A DNA stretch of 64,000 nucleotides, from positions 35,502,894 through 35,566,893 of the forward strand of contig CM020618.1 in the NCBI GenBank assembly GCA_009829735.1, read 5' to 3'. The notes below the pieces were generated by a model that saw nothing but the letters and a program-made list of their open reading frames with translations, made no database searches and was not told the DNA's origin. Each line of letters starts with the position of its first letter. The first letter of the stretch is position 1. The stretch is from Pyropia yezoensis (taxonomy: Eukaryota; Rhodophyta; Bangiophyceae; Bangiales; Bangiaceae). This document shows, piece after piece, positions 1 through 9,979 of the stretch. The position numbers and the translations under genes are program-made.

Positions 1-533
1 TTCGCTTGCTTTTCGCTTGTGTTTGGCGACCGGGGGTTGATTGGTGACCCTCGGCGCCCCAGTGTAACCCCGGTGTAGGGGATGCGCTGGAGGACCTGGT
101 GGAGGTCAGACGCCTTGCTGGCGCTCGACCCGCCAGAGGCGCTTTCTAGGGGCCCCGCTCTAGGCCCCTGGAGGGGCCAAGGGAGAGGTTCTTGAGGGGT
201 GCTCCGGGGACTCCCCGGGGCCAACTTGTAAAATCAACGGTTCTTTGGGTTCTTGCTCCCTTGGGCTTTTGTCCTTTTACCCTTGCCTCTGAAGGGGCGG
301 GCGAGTGGATCACGCTGGGACCTTTACCCGTTCCTTTCTGACCCCGTTGTGGTTTCTTGTGTGTGTGGACCCTGGTCCAGAAGGGCCACAACGCTACAGC
401 GACCGGCACACATTCAACCAGTCTCGTGTTTCTTCTTGCAGCGCCAGTCGACTCCCTCTGCCCTCCAAAAAAAAACACCGAGGTACGCGCCCGGGGCACG
501 CAGGACGCGCCCGGGGCACACACACACACACAC
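1..533. other. No gene recognised; simple repeats at the right edge
   Basis: I see no conserved protein on either strand here. Near 481-516 an imperfect tandem of a GC-rich unit of about 20 bp (core CGCGCCCGGGGCAC) occurs, followed at about 515-533 by a short (CA)n microsatellite. These lie just downstream of the transposase stop, so they could be part of that element's 3' flank. I could not recognise a terminal inverted repeat. Confidence 0.5.
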
Positions 534-2258
534 TCAACGCCTAATCGAGCCTCGAGCAACACGAGCAGCCAGCTGGCCGACTTGCCACCACAGCACCGAT
601 AAGGGGGCCGCACTCTCAACATCGCCCACCCGTCGCCGCTGCCGCGCCGCGCGCAGACGATGTGTCTGCTTGCGTCGGGTTGGCAGCACGGCAGACATCC
701 TCAGCTGGGCCACCTCGGCCGACAGCTGGCAGACCTGGCGCCAAACCAGCTCCGCCCTCCTCCGCTTGGCAGCTGCGTCCTTGGCGGCCTTCTCGACCAG
801 TTTGTCGGATGCCCGCTGCTCGCGTGCGCGCTTACCGGTTTCCTTAGCCTCAGCCTTATCCAGCTTGTCCTGCTCTAAGTCCTGCAGCGCCTGGATGACC
901 TGTGGCGCTGTCAGCACCACCGCGGTCCCGGCCGTCGACAGTGTCCCGTTCGTCACCACCGGCTGCGCCATATCCTTGCGGACGACAGGCACCAGACGCG
1001 CGGCCAGCAGCGCCAGGTCCACGTCCGGCGCGGGTCGGTCGGCGCCTTTTCTGAGCATCTCCTGTGACACCCGCGAAGGGTCTGGCGGCCACAATCCAAC
1101 ACGCTGGAAGGCCGACGCGAGAGTGCGCTCTGTAAACGCCTCCAGCGCTGCGGCTCGCACGCAATCCATCAGGTCCAACACGTTGAACCGGCGTCCCTCC
1201 ATAACACAGGCATCGCCTTGTGTCCGGATGCCGCGCCGCACCGCTGGCTGGAATCTTCCGAAGAGAGAGGGCGTGTCAAGCGCCTGCAAGACGTGGCTCG
1301 TCTTTGACGGTTCAGTAATCACTGTCACCTTGGCATCCTGCAGCGCGAGCAGCCCAGCCATAGACAGATGAACCTTCGCCCCATCCAGACACAGCAGCTT
1401 CTCCTCATTGGGGAAAAACTGCTTGGCCCACTTGGCGAACATTGCCGCGAACAGGTCAAAGACGGCCTTGTCAAGGCCCGGCGGCTTTCGCCGAACCACC
1501 ACCCTCCCATCTTTGAGCCTTGACGCGAGGGCAACCTGCCGGGAGCCTCCATCGTCCGCAACGGTCACGAAAGCGTGACCGGGCCCGCTCCCCTCCACCA
1601 CCGCAAAGTATGGCGCTACCGTCCCGCTGGGGGACACTGTAAACGCCACAGTGCACCCTGGCGCCCCACTGCCGAGGGACGGCGCGATGACCTCTGGCTT
1701 GTCCATGCCCACCGGCCCGACAGTGGACACGCGAGCGCCTTGCAGCAGGTCTCGCGCTCGCACATGAGTTTCGTCCATTTTGAACAGGTGACGCCCGTGC
1801 TTGATGCTCAGGTCCCGCATGCACAGCTGCACAGTTGCGAACCACCGGGCGAGGACGTCTGGCCTCGAGTTCTTGGCCCTCGCGTCCTCGAGCGTGCCAA
1901 CTCTGTACCGCTTCAAGGCTGGCCAACGGCTCAAGAAAGAGTTTAAAAAAAATTTACCGGGCCTCGTCTTCGCGTTGAACCTAGCCCTCGCCATAGCCTG
2001 ACGTTCAGGGGATAACGCCAGAAAGTACTGTTCGCAAGTGTCGAGGAAGGCGTCCCGCGTCATCCCCCTGCCAATCAGAGCCCTTGTCCGGACGTATCTC
2101 ACCAGCAGCTCCTCCTCCTCCGGCAGAAAAAACGGCCTGCGTCCCGGTGAGGACGTCTGCCCGACAGAGTTGATGGCGTGGCGGGCGGCCGACCTCGATA
2201 CTGAGGCGGCCGCCATGATCTCTGCCGCGCTGTTGCCCTTGGACGCGAGGTCCGCCAT
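534..2258 (-). CDS. pogo/Tigger (CENP-B/Jerky-like) DDE transposase
   Basis: This is a 574-residue uninterrupted reading frame. The N-terminus (about residues 1-35, MADLASKGNSAAEIMAAASV...) looks like a psq/CENP-B type helix-turn-helix. A second DNA-binding-like segment follows to about residue 130, with the pattern FFLNSFLSRWPALKRY. The catalytic core shows the pogo-type triad: first Asp in FKMDETHV, second in LCLDGAKVHLS, third in TSHVLQALD. In this family the enzyme excises and inserts DNA by a DDE/D transposition reaction. The C-terminal 170 residues are Lys/Arg/Ala-rich with coiled-coil character. The start was taken at the Met opening the helix-turn-helix; just upstream lies a 24-G run, so extra N-terminal sequence in another frame is possible. 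The intact frame and catalytic residues indicate a recently active or domesticated copy. No terminal repeats were found, so the mobile unit is not delimited. Confidence 0.85.
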   Translation of the reverse strand: MADLASKGNSAAEIMAAASVSRSAARHAINSVGQTSSPGRRPFFLPEEEELLVRYVRTRALIGRGMTRDAFLDTCEQYFLALSPERQAMARARFNAKTRPGKFFLNSFLSRWPALKRYRVGTLEDARAKNSRPDVLARWFATVQLCMRDLSIKHGRHLFKMDETHVRARDLLQGARVSTVGPVGMDKPEVIAPSLGSGAPGCTVAFTVSPSGTVAPYFAVVEGSGPGHAFVTVADDGGSRQVALASRLKDGRVVVRRKPPGLDKAVFDLFAAMFAKWAKQFFPNEEKLLCLDGAKVHLSMAGLLALQDAKVTVITEPSKTSHVLQALDTPSLFGRFQPAVRRGIRTQGDACVMEGRRFNVLDLMDCVRAAALEAFTERTLASAFQRVGLWPPDPSRVSQEMLRKGADRPAPDVDLALLAARLVPVVRKDMAQPVVTNGTLSTAGTAVVLTAPQVIQALQDLEQDKLDKAEAKETGKRAREQRASDKLVEKAAKDAAAKRRRAELVWRQVCQLSAEVAQLRMSAVLPTRRKQTHRLRAARQRRRVGDVESAAPLSVLWWQVGQLAARVARGSIRR

Positions 2259-2285
2259 CAGTGTCCGCTGCTCCGGGGTGGGCTT

Positions 2286-2309
2286 GGGGGGGGGGGGGGG
2301 GGGGGGGGG
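2286..2309. repeat. 24-bp G homopolymer
   Basis: An unbroken run of 24 G lies about 28 bp upstream of the chosen transposase start (the transposase is on the minus strand). It is length-unstable sequence and a likely place for assembly or replication error. If the real N-terminus lies beyond it, its frame cannot be trusted. Confidence 0.9.
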
Positions 2310-3947
2310 AGGAGTCTACCTCGGGTCCAGAGGGCTGGCCGGCGGCCCGGCCGCCGCGGGAGGACCCGGCGACCATGACTGCCTGTCAGGGAGCCGCCAG
2401 AGAGTGCCCGTCACCCTCAGGAAGCCGGGCGAGGGCCCTGGTGGGGGCGAGTTGCCCCGGCGATGGCGCGGACGATGTGGCAGGAAGGAGGAGGGTACCC
2501 TACGTGCTGCACGTCTGCACGGCTGGGCAGGATATCAGCCAGATGGGTCACACACACCGGAGTTGTCGGATGTAATGTATATGTGGCCCCTTTTCTTGGA
2601 TGCGGTGTGGAGCACCTGGGAGGGCATAGCTCAGGCTGCTGAAGGGCGTTTGCGCGCCTGCACATACGCTTGGGTAGCCCTGGACTTCGCGCGTCCAGTG
2701 GTATAAACACTTCTTGCCCAGCATTTTTCTTTAAAGGCCTCTCTGGGACGGAAAGGTGCCTGATGCCCCTCCTGCCGGTGTGAGAGACCCCGGTTTCATA
2801 GGAAAACACTGTGGAAATCGGGAGGTCGCAATTAGAGGTCGGTGGTCGCTATTAGCGGTCGGACAAATATGGCTGCAGTGGGGAATATCCGCCGCCCACG
2901 GTGCCAGGTCACCTGGCATGTACCTGGCCGACTTATGCCCACGACGAGCATCGCTGCGAGTGCGCTGCCGGTCCTTCCTCCCCGCCCGCCCCCTCCCCAC
3001 CTTCACGGCTTGGTGTGCGCAGCCACGGCCGAGGTCGGAGTCACGATCCTCTGGTGAGCTCTCTGGTGGAAACGTCGTCGAGGTACTGCGGCGGCTGCGG
3101 TGGGCGTGGACCAACGGGCGGGCCCCCTGCTGGAGGTGCGTGCCGTGGCGACACCGGCCCGCGGCGCGGTCGCCACGCAGCCGCCGCTCCGGTTGCCCCA
3201 CCGCTGCTGCACGCCTGCCTTGCGGTGACTCTGGGGACACCCCCCCGGGCGGGGTCTGGCGGGGGACGGGTGGCGGGTGAGGGCGGGAAGGGCCAAGCCG
3301 CCCCTGTCGTCGGCGGCGGCGCGGGAGAGGGCCCCCCTGCAGGCCTCCCCCGACGGCAAGCTCGGACCGCCAGCGTTGCCTTTTTAGACGCCCCACGGCG
3401 GCTGCGGCGGGGGAACCTGGTTGGCGTGACGGGCGTGCCGTGTAAGACCCGCAAGGGGGAGCTCTCCATCACTTTTCAGGCACCGATGCGGGCGGTGGGG
3501 CGTGTGCTGCGCCGGCCCTCGCTGCGTTTACTGTCCCCTCTATTGCCTCCACCCTGTCCCGCTGTGATCCTACCGCCGCCGCTTACTCAGCCGCTGCCAC
3601 CTCCTCCCACGCGGCCGCCCCTGACGCCGTTACCTGCCTGGCCGCCCCTCTCTTCGGACACGCCCAGCGCCCGCCGCTGGGATTCCTGGTATCATTGGCG
3701 AGGGGGGTCTTCGAGTCTCGTACCAGGAGTCAAGACGTTTGCCTTCTTGGCAGACGCTCACTCTCCCTTTGCGTCAACTGGCGTTTCTACCACGACGACG
3801 GGGCGATGGGGCTGCTTTGGTGGCCAATCCCGTCGCAGTGTGTCACGCTCTACGCGGTCTCTGCGCGTCGCTGCTGGTGTACCCGGTGCTGATGGTGACG
3901 GCGGGGACGACTTGACGGAGACGGGCGCTGCAGGGCCAGACGGGCAC
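2310..3947. other. Intergenic, Pro/Gly-rich in all frames
   Basis: No conserved domain seen. The plus-strand frame of the downstream NTPase gene stays open back to 2901, but its first 349 codons are proline/arginine/glycine low complexity typical of GC-rich non-coding DNA. Short imperfect direct repeats with the core GGTCG-C-ATTAG occur at about 2822-2862. Upstream exons of the NTPase gene could lie here but I cannot define splice sites. Confidence 0.4.
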
Positions 3948-6587
3948 ATGGAGCAGGACCCCTACGAGAAGCTGGTGGAGACGAACCAGAAGATCGCAGA
4001 TAAGGAGGACGAGCTCCGCCGCGTCCGATCCCTGAAACGCGACCAGAGAGCCGCGCTGTCCCTGGCCGGCCGTTCGGACAAGGAATTAGACATCCTCATG
4101 TTCCAGGCGAAGGAGCTGTCGGCCGATATCCAGGAAACGAAGGAGGAGCTGGCGGAGCTGAAGAGCGCAAGGGACAACCTGACCCAGCTGTTGATGGCAA
4201 CCCGGCCGATGCAGATGCTGTTGCGGGAATCCAGGCGTTTCCTGAAGCAGTCCAAGGAGCGGTCGCTGACACTTACGTTGGAGACCAAGCCGCCGTATGA
4301 CCCAGCTGGGTCCGGGACGCCCATCAACCGCGACTTGCTTGTCGCTAGCGCATGGCACTACTTTGTGGTGGGAGATGCATTGGCGGCGCCCGACCAGTTA
4401 GACCAGGACACGAGTGATGCTGTGAAGCAGACGCGAAGGACTGCTGACGCCGGCGGCCCGGAGGACGCCTCTGAGCCAGACGTACGTCACGTTGGCCTGA
4501 TTGGGGGGAGCAGCGGCATGGGAAAGACCCACTTTGGTCTTGACGTCTGGCACTACCGTGACAAGCTGGACCAGCCTCGCTTTGCGAAGGCGGCGGCGGA
4601 TGCTGGTGTCCGTAAGGCGGATTGGGCGGACGTCTGCTCCGTTGCCCAGGGCATGCGGGTGTGCTGCATCAACTTCAACGGCGGTAGTCCCTGGAGCCCA
4701 GATGACGTGTCGCTCGTGAAGCTAAGCCCCTGGTATAAGGCGACGCATCCCGATGACGGCGTCAAGCAGGTGCCAGGTGCCCAAGAGGTCCCTGACGCGC
4801 ACTTGTTGCCGCTGTACCTGCGTGTGTTGTGGGGATTGATGCACCAAGCGGACATGTCGTACGCCTCGTTTTCTCGGATGGCGCTGACGCGGCTGCGCCT
4901 CGGCCATGTCACGGCGGAGGGCATTATTGCAGAAGCGGAGGAGGCGCTCTTGGCGCATCGTCATGCGGTCATTGTTGACGAGCTCACCCTTGCCACAATG
5001 CATGCTGGTGACCGACAGCTGTCCGAGCTCTACCGCCACGTCATCTGCACCTTTACGGGGTTGCAAGCAAGTGTGCTCTTCCTGTCGCTGTCCTTCCTGT
5101 TTGTCCGTGCCGAGATCGACGCTGGGTCATCTGAGGTCTTTGTACCGCACGGCGGGATACCGCCGGGGACCGCCGCGTTGCGCACCACTGGTGAGGGCGG
5201 GGATGGCTCCCCGTGGAACCTGGTGGTGGTCGGTCAGCTGACGCGGAAGAGCTATGCGGAGGTGAAGAAGAACCTGCTGCCGGTTGCATCCAAGCGGACC
5301 GTCTACTCGCCGCGGTCGGTCGGTGGCTCCAACTATGCAGCAGCAGCAGACGTTGCTGACGCTTTCGCGCATCTCAGCGGGGGCCACATGCGCTCTTACG
5401 CGTATCTGCGGCGCAAGCTGAACCGCTGCCCGGCGAAGGTCACCTTGTGGCGTGTGGTGGAGGACGCCTTTCTGGCCACCGGCGTGACGAAGTCGGCCCG
5501 CCAGCTGCTGAGGCATTCGGTCTTCTTTCCTGGGCTTCTCGTGGCCGGGCTGCTGCCATGCACTGTCCGAGGGCGGGCCAGCATGCCCATGGTCGGAGCC
5601 GGTGCTCCTGTGGGCTTCTCGATGACGTTTGACGATGCCATCTCGCGCAACCTTCTGTACGGCAGCCCCGACAAGAAAGGAGTGTATAAGAACCCGTCCC
5701 TTCCGCCCTCTATGATCGTCGGGCTGTCAACGGAGTGGGAGGACGCCCTGTCGGAGCTGAAGAATTCGGGCTACCAGGTGAGCCCCGTGGTGCGGAACTT
5801 TTTGTGCGCGTGCTCCCGGATGTTGTCCGCGGCCGACGTAGCCGACCCTGGCCGTGGCTGGGAGTTGGCTTGCTTTTGGGCGGAGGTTATGATGAGCCAC
5901 GTGCGGCACGGTGCGGAGCTGTTCCTGATGGGTACGCCTGGGGTGAGTGGGGTCCAGGACTTCTCCCGCGTGTCGCTGAAGGACCTGTACAAGGGAGTAG
6001 ACAACCTGGAGCGGAAGCCGGTCCATCATCCTTTGCTCTCTGACGTCCTGGTCGACGCGACCCGGCCATTGACCCTGGAGGACGAGATCCCGGAGCTGAT
6101 TACGAGGTACCGCGACGTGAACGACGTGCTGAAGCTGCCACCAGACCTGCTGCTGTCGCGGGCGTTCATGATGGTCAACGCCCACCTGTCGTTTGATGTG
6201 ATCCGGTTCCTGCCGGTAGTGGACGATCCCCGACCGCATGCGGAGTCGTCCAAGAGGACCAACGGCATGATTGCCGTCTGCATCTCCTGCAAGTCAACCA
6301 CCGACACGGCCCTCTCGGTGCCCCTTGAGCTTGTGAAGAAAGGGGAGAAGCTGTTGCCCAAGGTCTTTGGTGACGAGAGCTGGGACTCGTGGCAGTACAA
6401 CGTCGTCCACGTCACCATCTGCAACCACCGCCGGACGAGCAGCCCCAGCGTCTTCCTGGATGACGTCCGTGCAGCGGAGCGTATTGTGGTGGTTTGCCGA
6501 GACAATTTCAAGAGCATCTATGGCGTGGGGCTGAGCGGGATCATGTCGAGTGCACCTATGCTTCACGGCACCAAGGTAGTGCGCTGA
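3948..6587 (+). CDS. Coiled-coil P-loop NTPase with C-terminal PD-(D/E)XK-like nuclease (Crinkler/RHS-like)
   Basis: An 879-residue frame from the ATG at 3948. Residues 1-115 are a highly charged coiled coil. A Walker A motif, GGSSGMGKTHFG, lies at about 186-197 and a Walker B-like VIVDEL at about 341-346, followed by further STAND/AAA-like helices. Near the C-terminus (about 748-790) an Asp-bearing strand, SFDVIRFLPV, precedes IAVCISCKSTTD, matching the D...xxK pattern of the restriction-endonuclease fold. NTPase plus REase is the layout of the CR class (Crinkler effectors of oomycetes/fungi and trypanosomatid RHS proteins), where the NTPase is thought to control a nuclease acting on DNA. 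I see no ubiquitin-like Crinkler header or secretion signal. The frame runs upstream to 2901, but that part is low complexity, so I start at the coiled coil. The nuclease assignment is by motif only and the kinase-like gene 4 kb downstream supports the context. It could alternatively be a plain STAND NTPase with an unrelated tail. Confidence 0.6.
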   Translation: MEQDPYEKLVETNQKIADKEDELRRVRSLKRDQRAALSLAGRSDKELDILMFQAKELSADIQETKEELAELKSARDNLTQLLMATRPMQMLLRESRRFLKQSKERSLTLTLETKPPYDPAGSGTPINRDLLVASAWHYFVVGDALAAPDQLDQDTSDAVKQTRRTADAGGPEDASEPDVRHVGLIGGSSGMGKTHFGLDVWHYRDKLDQPRFAKAAADAGVRKADWADVCSVAQGMRVCCINFNGGSPWSPDDVSLVKLSPWYKATHPDDGVKQVPGAQEVPDAHLLPLYLRVLWGLMHQADMSYASFSRMALTRLRLGHVTAEGIIAEAEEALLAHRHAVIVDELTLATMHAGDRQLSELYRHVICTFTGLQASVLFLSLSFLFVRAEIDAGSSEVFVPHGGIPPGTAALRTTGEGGDGSPWNLVVVGQLTRKSYAEVKKNLLPVASKRTVYSPRSVGGSNYAAAADVADAFAHLSGGHMRSYAYLRRKLNRCPAKVTLWRVVEDAFLATGVTKSARQLLRHSVFFPGLLVAGLLPCTVRGRASMPMVGAGAPVGFSMTFDDAISRNLLYGSPDKKGVYKNPSLPPSMIVGLSTEWEDALSELKNSGYQVSPVVRNFLCACSRMLSAADVADPGRGWELACFWAEVMMSHVRHGAELFLMGTPGVSGVQDFSRVSLKDLYKGVDNLERKPVHHPLLSDVLVDATRPLTLEDEIPELITRYRDVNDVLKLPPDLLLSRAFMMVNAHLSFDVIRFLPVVDDPRPHAESSKRTNGMIAVCISCKSTTDTALSVPLELVKKGEKLLPKVFGDESWDSWQYNVVHVTICNHRRTSSPSVFLDDVRAAERIVVVCRDNFKSIYGVGLSGIMSSAPMLHGTKVVR

Positions 6588-7855
6588 GACGCTCCCTGTG
6601 TCGGCTGCGGCTATCGGCCTTCTCGGCGGCGGTGGGCCCGACGGGACGGGCAAGCTGTGCGGGGGTCGGCCAGGGGAGAGCCGGCCGGCCTTCCGTACCC
6701 GCAAGCGCTGCGCTGGCGCTATGCGGTGAGGCCGGCTGCCCTTTTAACTGCGCACGCGTGACCGGGCGGGGGAGGCGTCCCGTGCTTCGATGGCGTTCTT
6801 TGGGCGCGGACCGCCAGCGGGGTGCCGAATGAGGACACCGCGCCGTCTGTGCCCGTGGCCAGCCCCAGACTGCCTTTTGTTTTCGTGCCGCCGCAGGGGG
6901 GCGGGCGCCTGGCGGGAGGGGGGCGGCGGTGTGTCTACTGAATTTGACGGGCGCGGCGGTGATGGCGTGGGCTCCGACGGGTTGCGGGACGACACGGCGG
7001 CGGCCGCGGCGGCGGCTGACGCCCACCCCCCCGCCCGGTGAGGGGCGCTACGAAGCGCAACCGCCCTTATCGCCAGATCTGCCGACGCCCGCTTGTCCGC
7101 ACCCCGGCCTGGCAGTGGTGGCGCGGGCGGTGCAGCAGCCGGCGGCGGGACTGGCAGCGCTGGGCGGCAGCCTGTAGTTTTTAAGGGGGCTGCCGGGGCT
7201 GGACCCGCCCCTGTACCAACTTGCCGTTGGAAGGGAGGAGGGTGGGGAACGCGCGGCGTCGCCGAGGCGGCGGCGGCCCCCCTGCTCTTTGTCGTGTCGC
7301 TGCTGCGGGCGGCGGTGCTGGCGCTGACGGCGCCCCCGCCGTCTAGCGGGGGAGGCCGAGGACCGGGGCACCGCCGCGCCACCGCCGCCGCTGCCGCTGC
7401 CGCCGCCGCCGCCGCCGCCCCCGCCGCGTCCGCCGCTGCAGCGTCGATAGCATCTGGTGGTGGAGGTGATGCGGGGCTTCGCCCGGGGCGGGCGCCCCCA
7501 CCGTCGCCCCCGTCGGCGGCGGCACCTTCACCCGCCCCCGCGCCCGCGGTCGGGGCGGTTGCGACGGGTGCCGCCGCCACCACCGCTGTCGGCACTATCC
7601 GCGGCGGGCCGCGGCGGCGCCCCCAAGCGCCAGCATGGCCGGCACAGCGCTGGTGGCGGGTTTGGCGGCGGCGACGACGGCGGCAGCCGCCTTGACGCCC
7701 ACCCCCCCCCGCCCCGGCCGACGCCGCCCGCGCCTCTCCCCCCCCCCGCCCCCCTCGGCGGCGGCGGCGGTGGTGGTACGGGCGGGGGCGCCCGCCCCCC
7801 CCGCTCCTGTGGCGGTGGTGGCCCCCGACGGCCGGGGCGCACCGACGGGCACGAC
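6588..7855. other. Low-complexity GC-rich stretch, no certain gene
   Basis: All six frames are long and Ala/Gly/Pro/Arg-rich because stop codons are rare at this GC content. A poly-Ala encoding GCC tract sits at about 7380-7440. It may be the 5' part of the PPR-like gene that follows (a disordered leader or plastid transit peptide would look like this), but no motif proves it. Confidence 0.35.
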
Positions 7856-8465
7856 ATGGCCTCAGTGGCGGCGGTCAACGCGGGGCGGGGCCGGCGGCGG
7901 CTAGTGCCGCGGCTGGCCGCCACCCCGGCCGCAACGCGGGTGGGGGACGCGGGGGTGACGTCGGAGGGAGCGGGCGGGGAGCTGGGGGACGTCCCGGCAG
8001 GCGAGCCCGCTGGGGGGGAGCGCGCGCACCCCCCCCCGCCCCCTTGCCCCGCCCCCGCCTCCGCCGCTGGCTCCCTGACGGCCCCCCCCTCCCCCCCCCT
8101 CACCTATGCCCAGATACACGCCGTTGTAGTGGCGGCCGCGGCGGCCGACGACTGGCACCTTGCCCTCCGCGCCCTCACCATCATGCACACGCAGTTCCGG
8201 TTTGTGCGGCGCCCCACGATTGTGGCGGTGGCGCCGCTGCGGCGACGCTCATGGACGGCTACGTCGCGGCGGGGCGGGTAGAGGCGGTGGCGAGGGTGGC
8301 CGCGGCTGTCTGGGCGGGGGGGGTAGTGCTGTCCCCGCGGGACTATACCGTCGAAGTACGGGCGGGTGGAGGCGGTGGACGCCGCGCGGGCGCTGATGGG
8401 GGAGGTTGCCGCGGCAGGGGTGCCGGTGGGGGTCCGCCTCCTCATTGTACTTGCGGGCGTCCCAA
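7856..8465 (+). CDS. PPR-like repeat protein, partial, spread over frames
   Basis: Three helical-hairpin repeats of pentatricopeptide type can be read on the plus strand. The first, at about 8099-8230, has LTYAQIHAVVVAAAAADDWH followed by LALRALTIM. The second, at about 8244-8350, has TLMDGYVAAGRVEAVARV and ends SPRDYTV. The third, at about 8361-8450, has GRVEAVDAARALMGEV followed by GVPVGVRLL. PPR proteins bind organelle RNA in plastids or mitochondria. The three repeats fall in two frames, switching between the first and second and again between the second and third, and an Ala/Pro-rich leader (start proposed at the ATG at 7856) precedes them. Small introns, assembly indels in the G/C runs, or real decay could each explain this. 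No repeats were recognised after 8465. The family call is moderate and the gene limits are weak. Confidence 0.4.
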
Positions 8466-9180
8466 GAAGCTGCGGCTACGGCGGCGGCCAGCGCGGCGGC
8501 GGCACTCCACAGTCCAGACCGCTCCCAGATCGTCTACGTGGTGTGTGTGGCTGATAGTTCTGGAGACCGAGGGGGGGTCGATTATCCGTGTGGGGGGACC
8601 GGGGAGGGATTGCAAGTCCGGGCGTACGTTAGTGCGGCGGCGATCGGGCGAAGCCACGCCCGCGCCGGGGGGGGCGAGCGCCAGCGTCTCCGCCAGCGCC
8701 CGCAGCAACGCGCCGCTACCGCTCGACGGCAGCACCACCGCCGGCCCGGGGGGGGCGGCCACCGCCGCCGCCAGCCGCGGCCGCGTCTCCGACGCGGCCG
8801 CGTCCATGGCGGCGGCCGCCTCCACCGCCGCCGCCTCCGCCGCCTCGTCATCGGGGGCAGCCGCCTGCCGCCCACTGTGCCGGGACTGGGTGGGTGAGTT
8901 GGTCCCATTCATGAACGGGGGTATTTGTAAGGATTTTCCCCCGGTGAAGGCGGTGGAGGCGGTGGAGGCGGTGACGGTGGAGGCGGCTGTGGCTGTGGCG
9001 GTGAAGGTGGAGGCGGTGTAGGCCGTGGAGGCGGTAGAGGCGGTGGCGGTACTACCAACCCTGTGTGGGCGACGACCAGACTCGTTTCGGTGAAGGCTCT
9101 GGACGGGGCCACTGCTCTTTCCCGCACAGCGACGAGCCCTGCCGGCGACGGCGGGGGAAGTCGTCGCGCGGTTCATCAGT
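8466..9180. repeat. Low-complexity stretch with GTGGAGGCG minisatellite
   Basis: At about 8945-9052 a degenerate 9-bp unit (consensus GTGGAGGCG) is repeated about ten times. The rest is GC-rich with long open frames on both strands that share no domain with known families. I treat those as compositional artefacts. Confidence 0.6.
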
Positions 9181-9286
9181 GATAGTGTAGGACCCTCTTA
9201 GAGGGCTTCGCTATGAGCCCCTCTCGGAAAGGGGGGCTTCCATTGATCGCAAACGTTAGATACCCGATGTATTGGTCGTAAAAAGG

Positions 9287-9341
9287 GTTCATTTTAGTTC
9301 GCCACGTGTTTCAAAAGAGTTCATTTTAGGTCGTCACGTGT
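9287..9341. repeat. Direct repeat, 23 bp, period 32
   Basis: Two near-identical 23-bp copies (9287-9309 and 9319-9341) share GTTCATTTTAG and end CACGTGT. They sit immediately outside the left arm of the foldback element and mark the start of an AT-richer island of about 900 bp. Confidence 0.7.
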
Positions 9342-9371
9342 GCATACGTGTACGCTCTTGAGTGGTTGGAC

Positions 9372-9979
9372 TATTGCAGTTCTCCCAATTTTGTCCCATG
9401 TGGACAAGAGCAAGAGCAAACTGTGTTTGACCAATGATATGACTCAGATGCTGCCTCTCTGGCCAATGACTGCTCTGCATGAGGGTCCGTTGTTGGACGA
9501 ACAGTGTGATCGGGGATTCTCTCGGGATTTCTGACCACTTCGAGGGCAGAACAAGCACCGGCTGAGCGCTTCGCACTGTTCTTGACAGAAATGACCTGAG
9601 ATAAAGGGCCAACCGGCGAGATCCGATGAAAAAACAAGAGTGTTTCCACCAACCAGCGTTCGTTGCGAGAGTAGTTGTGGTCATAGCCAATCATCACGTT
9701 GTTCCGACAGACGTGTTGCAGCACGCCATTGGTAAGCCCTCTGCTGCCAGCGCAGTGGGACTAAAACCGTGTACCTTACGATCCGTGCAAAGCGGCGTTC
9801 ACGGCCTCTGTGGGGGGGTCGGCTTTTGTAAGCAGGCCCTCACGACCCCGTGAGGGCCGTTTGGCAGAGAACGTAAGGTACACGGTTTTAGACCCACTGC
9901 GCAGCATGCGATTGGCCATTGCTCTTGTGCACTTGCTCTTGCTCTTGTCCACATGGGACAAAATTCGGACAACTGCCAT
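9372..9979. mobile_element. Foldback/MITE-like element with two nested inverted repeats
   Basis: An outer inverted repeat pairs 9372-9420 with 9933-9979; about nine of ten positions match, including an uninterrupted core containing GTCCCATGTGGACAAGAGC. An inner inverted repeat pairs 9751-9780 with 9872-9901, 30 bp with one mismatch, around a 91-bp loop that itself contains a perfect small hairpin near 9835-9856. There is no coding capacity. This is the look of a non-autonomous DNA transposon or foldback element. The exact termini and target duplication are not clear. Confidence 0.6.

Noticed and set aside
2901-3947. Upstream extension of the NTPase frame by 349 codons
   Set aside because: Low-complexity Pro/Arg sequence without conservation signals; more likely non-coding or containing unrecognised introns.
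8442-9176. Minus-strand 244-codon frame across the minisatellite
   Set aside because: Its Ala/Thr pattern just mirrors the 9-bp repeat; no independent support.
6588-9180. Many long open frames on both strands (Gly/Ala/Pro/Arg-rich)
   Set aside because: Stop codons are rare at this GC content; apart from the PPR-like blocks none shows a domain or balanced composition.
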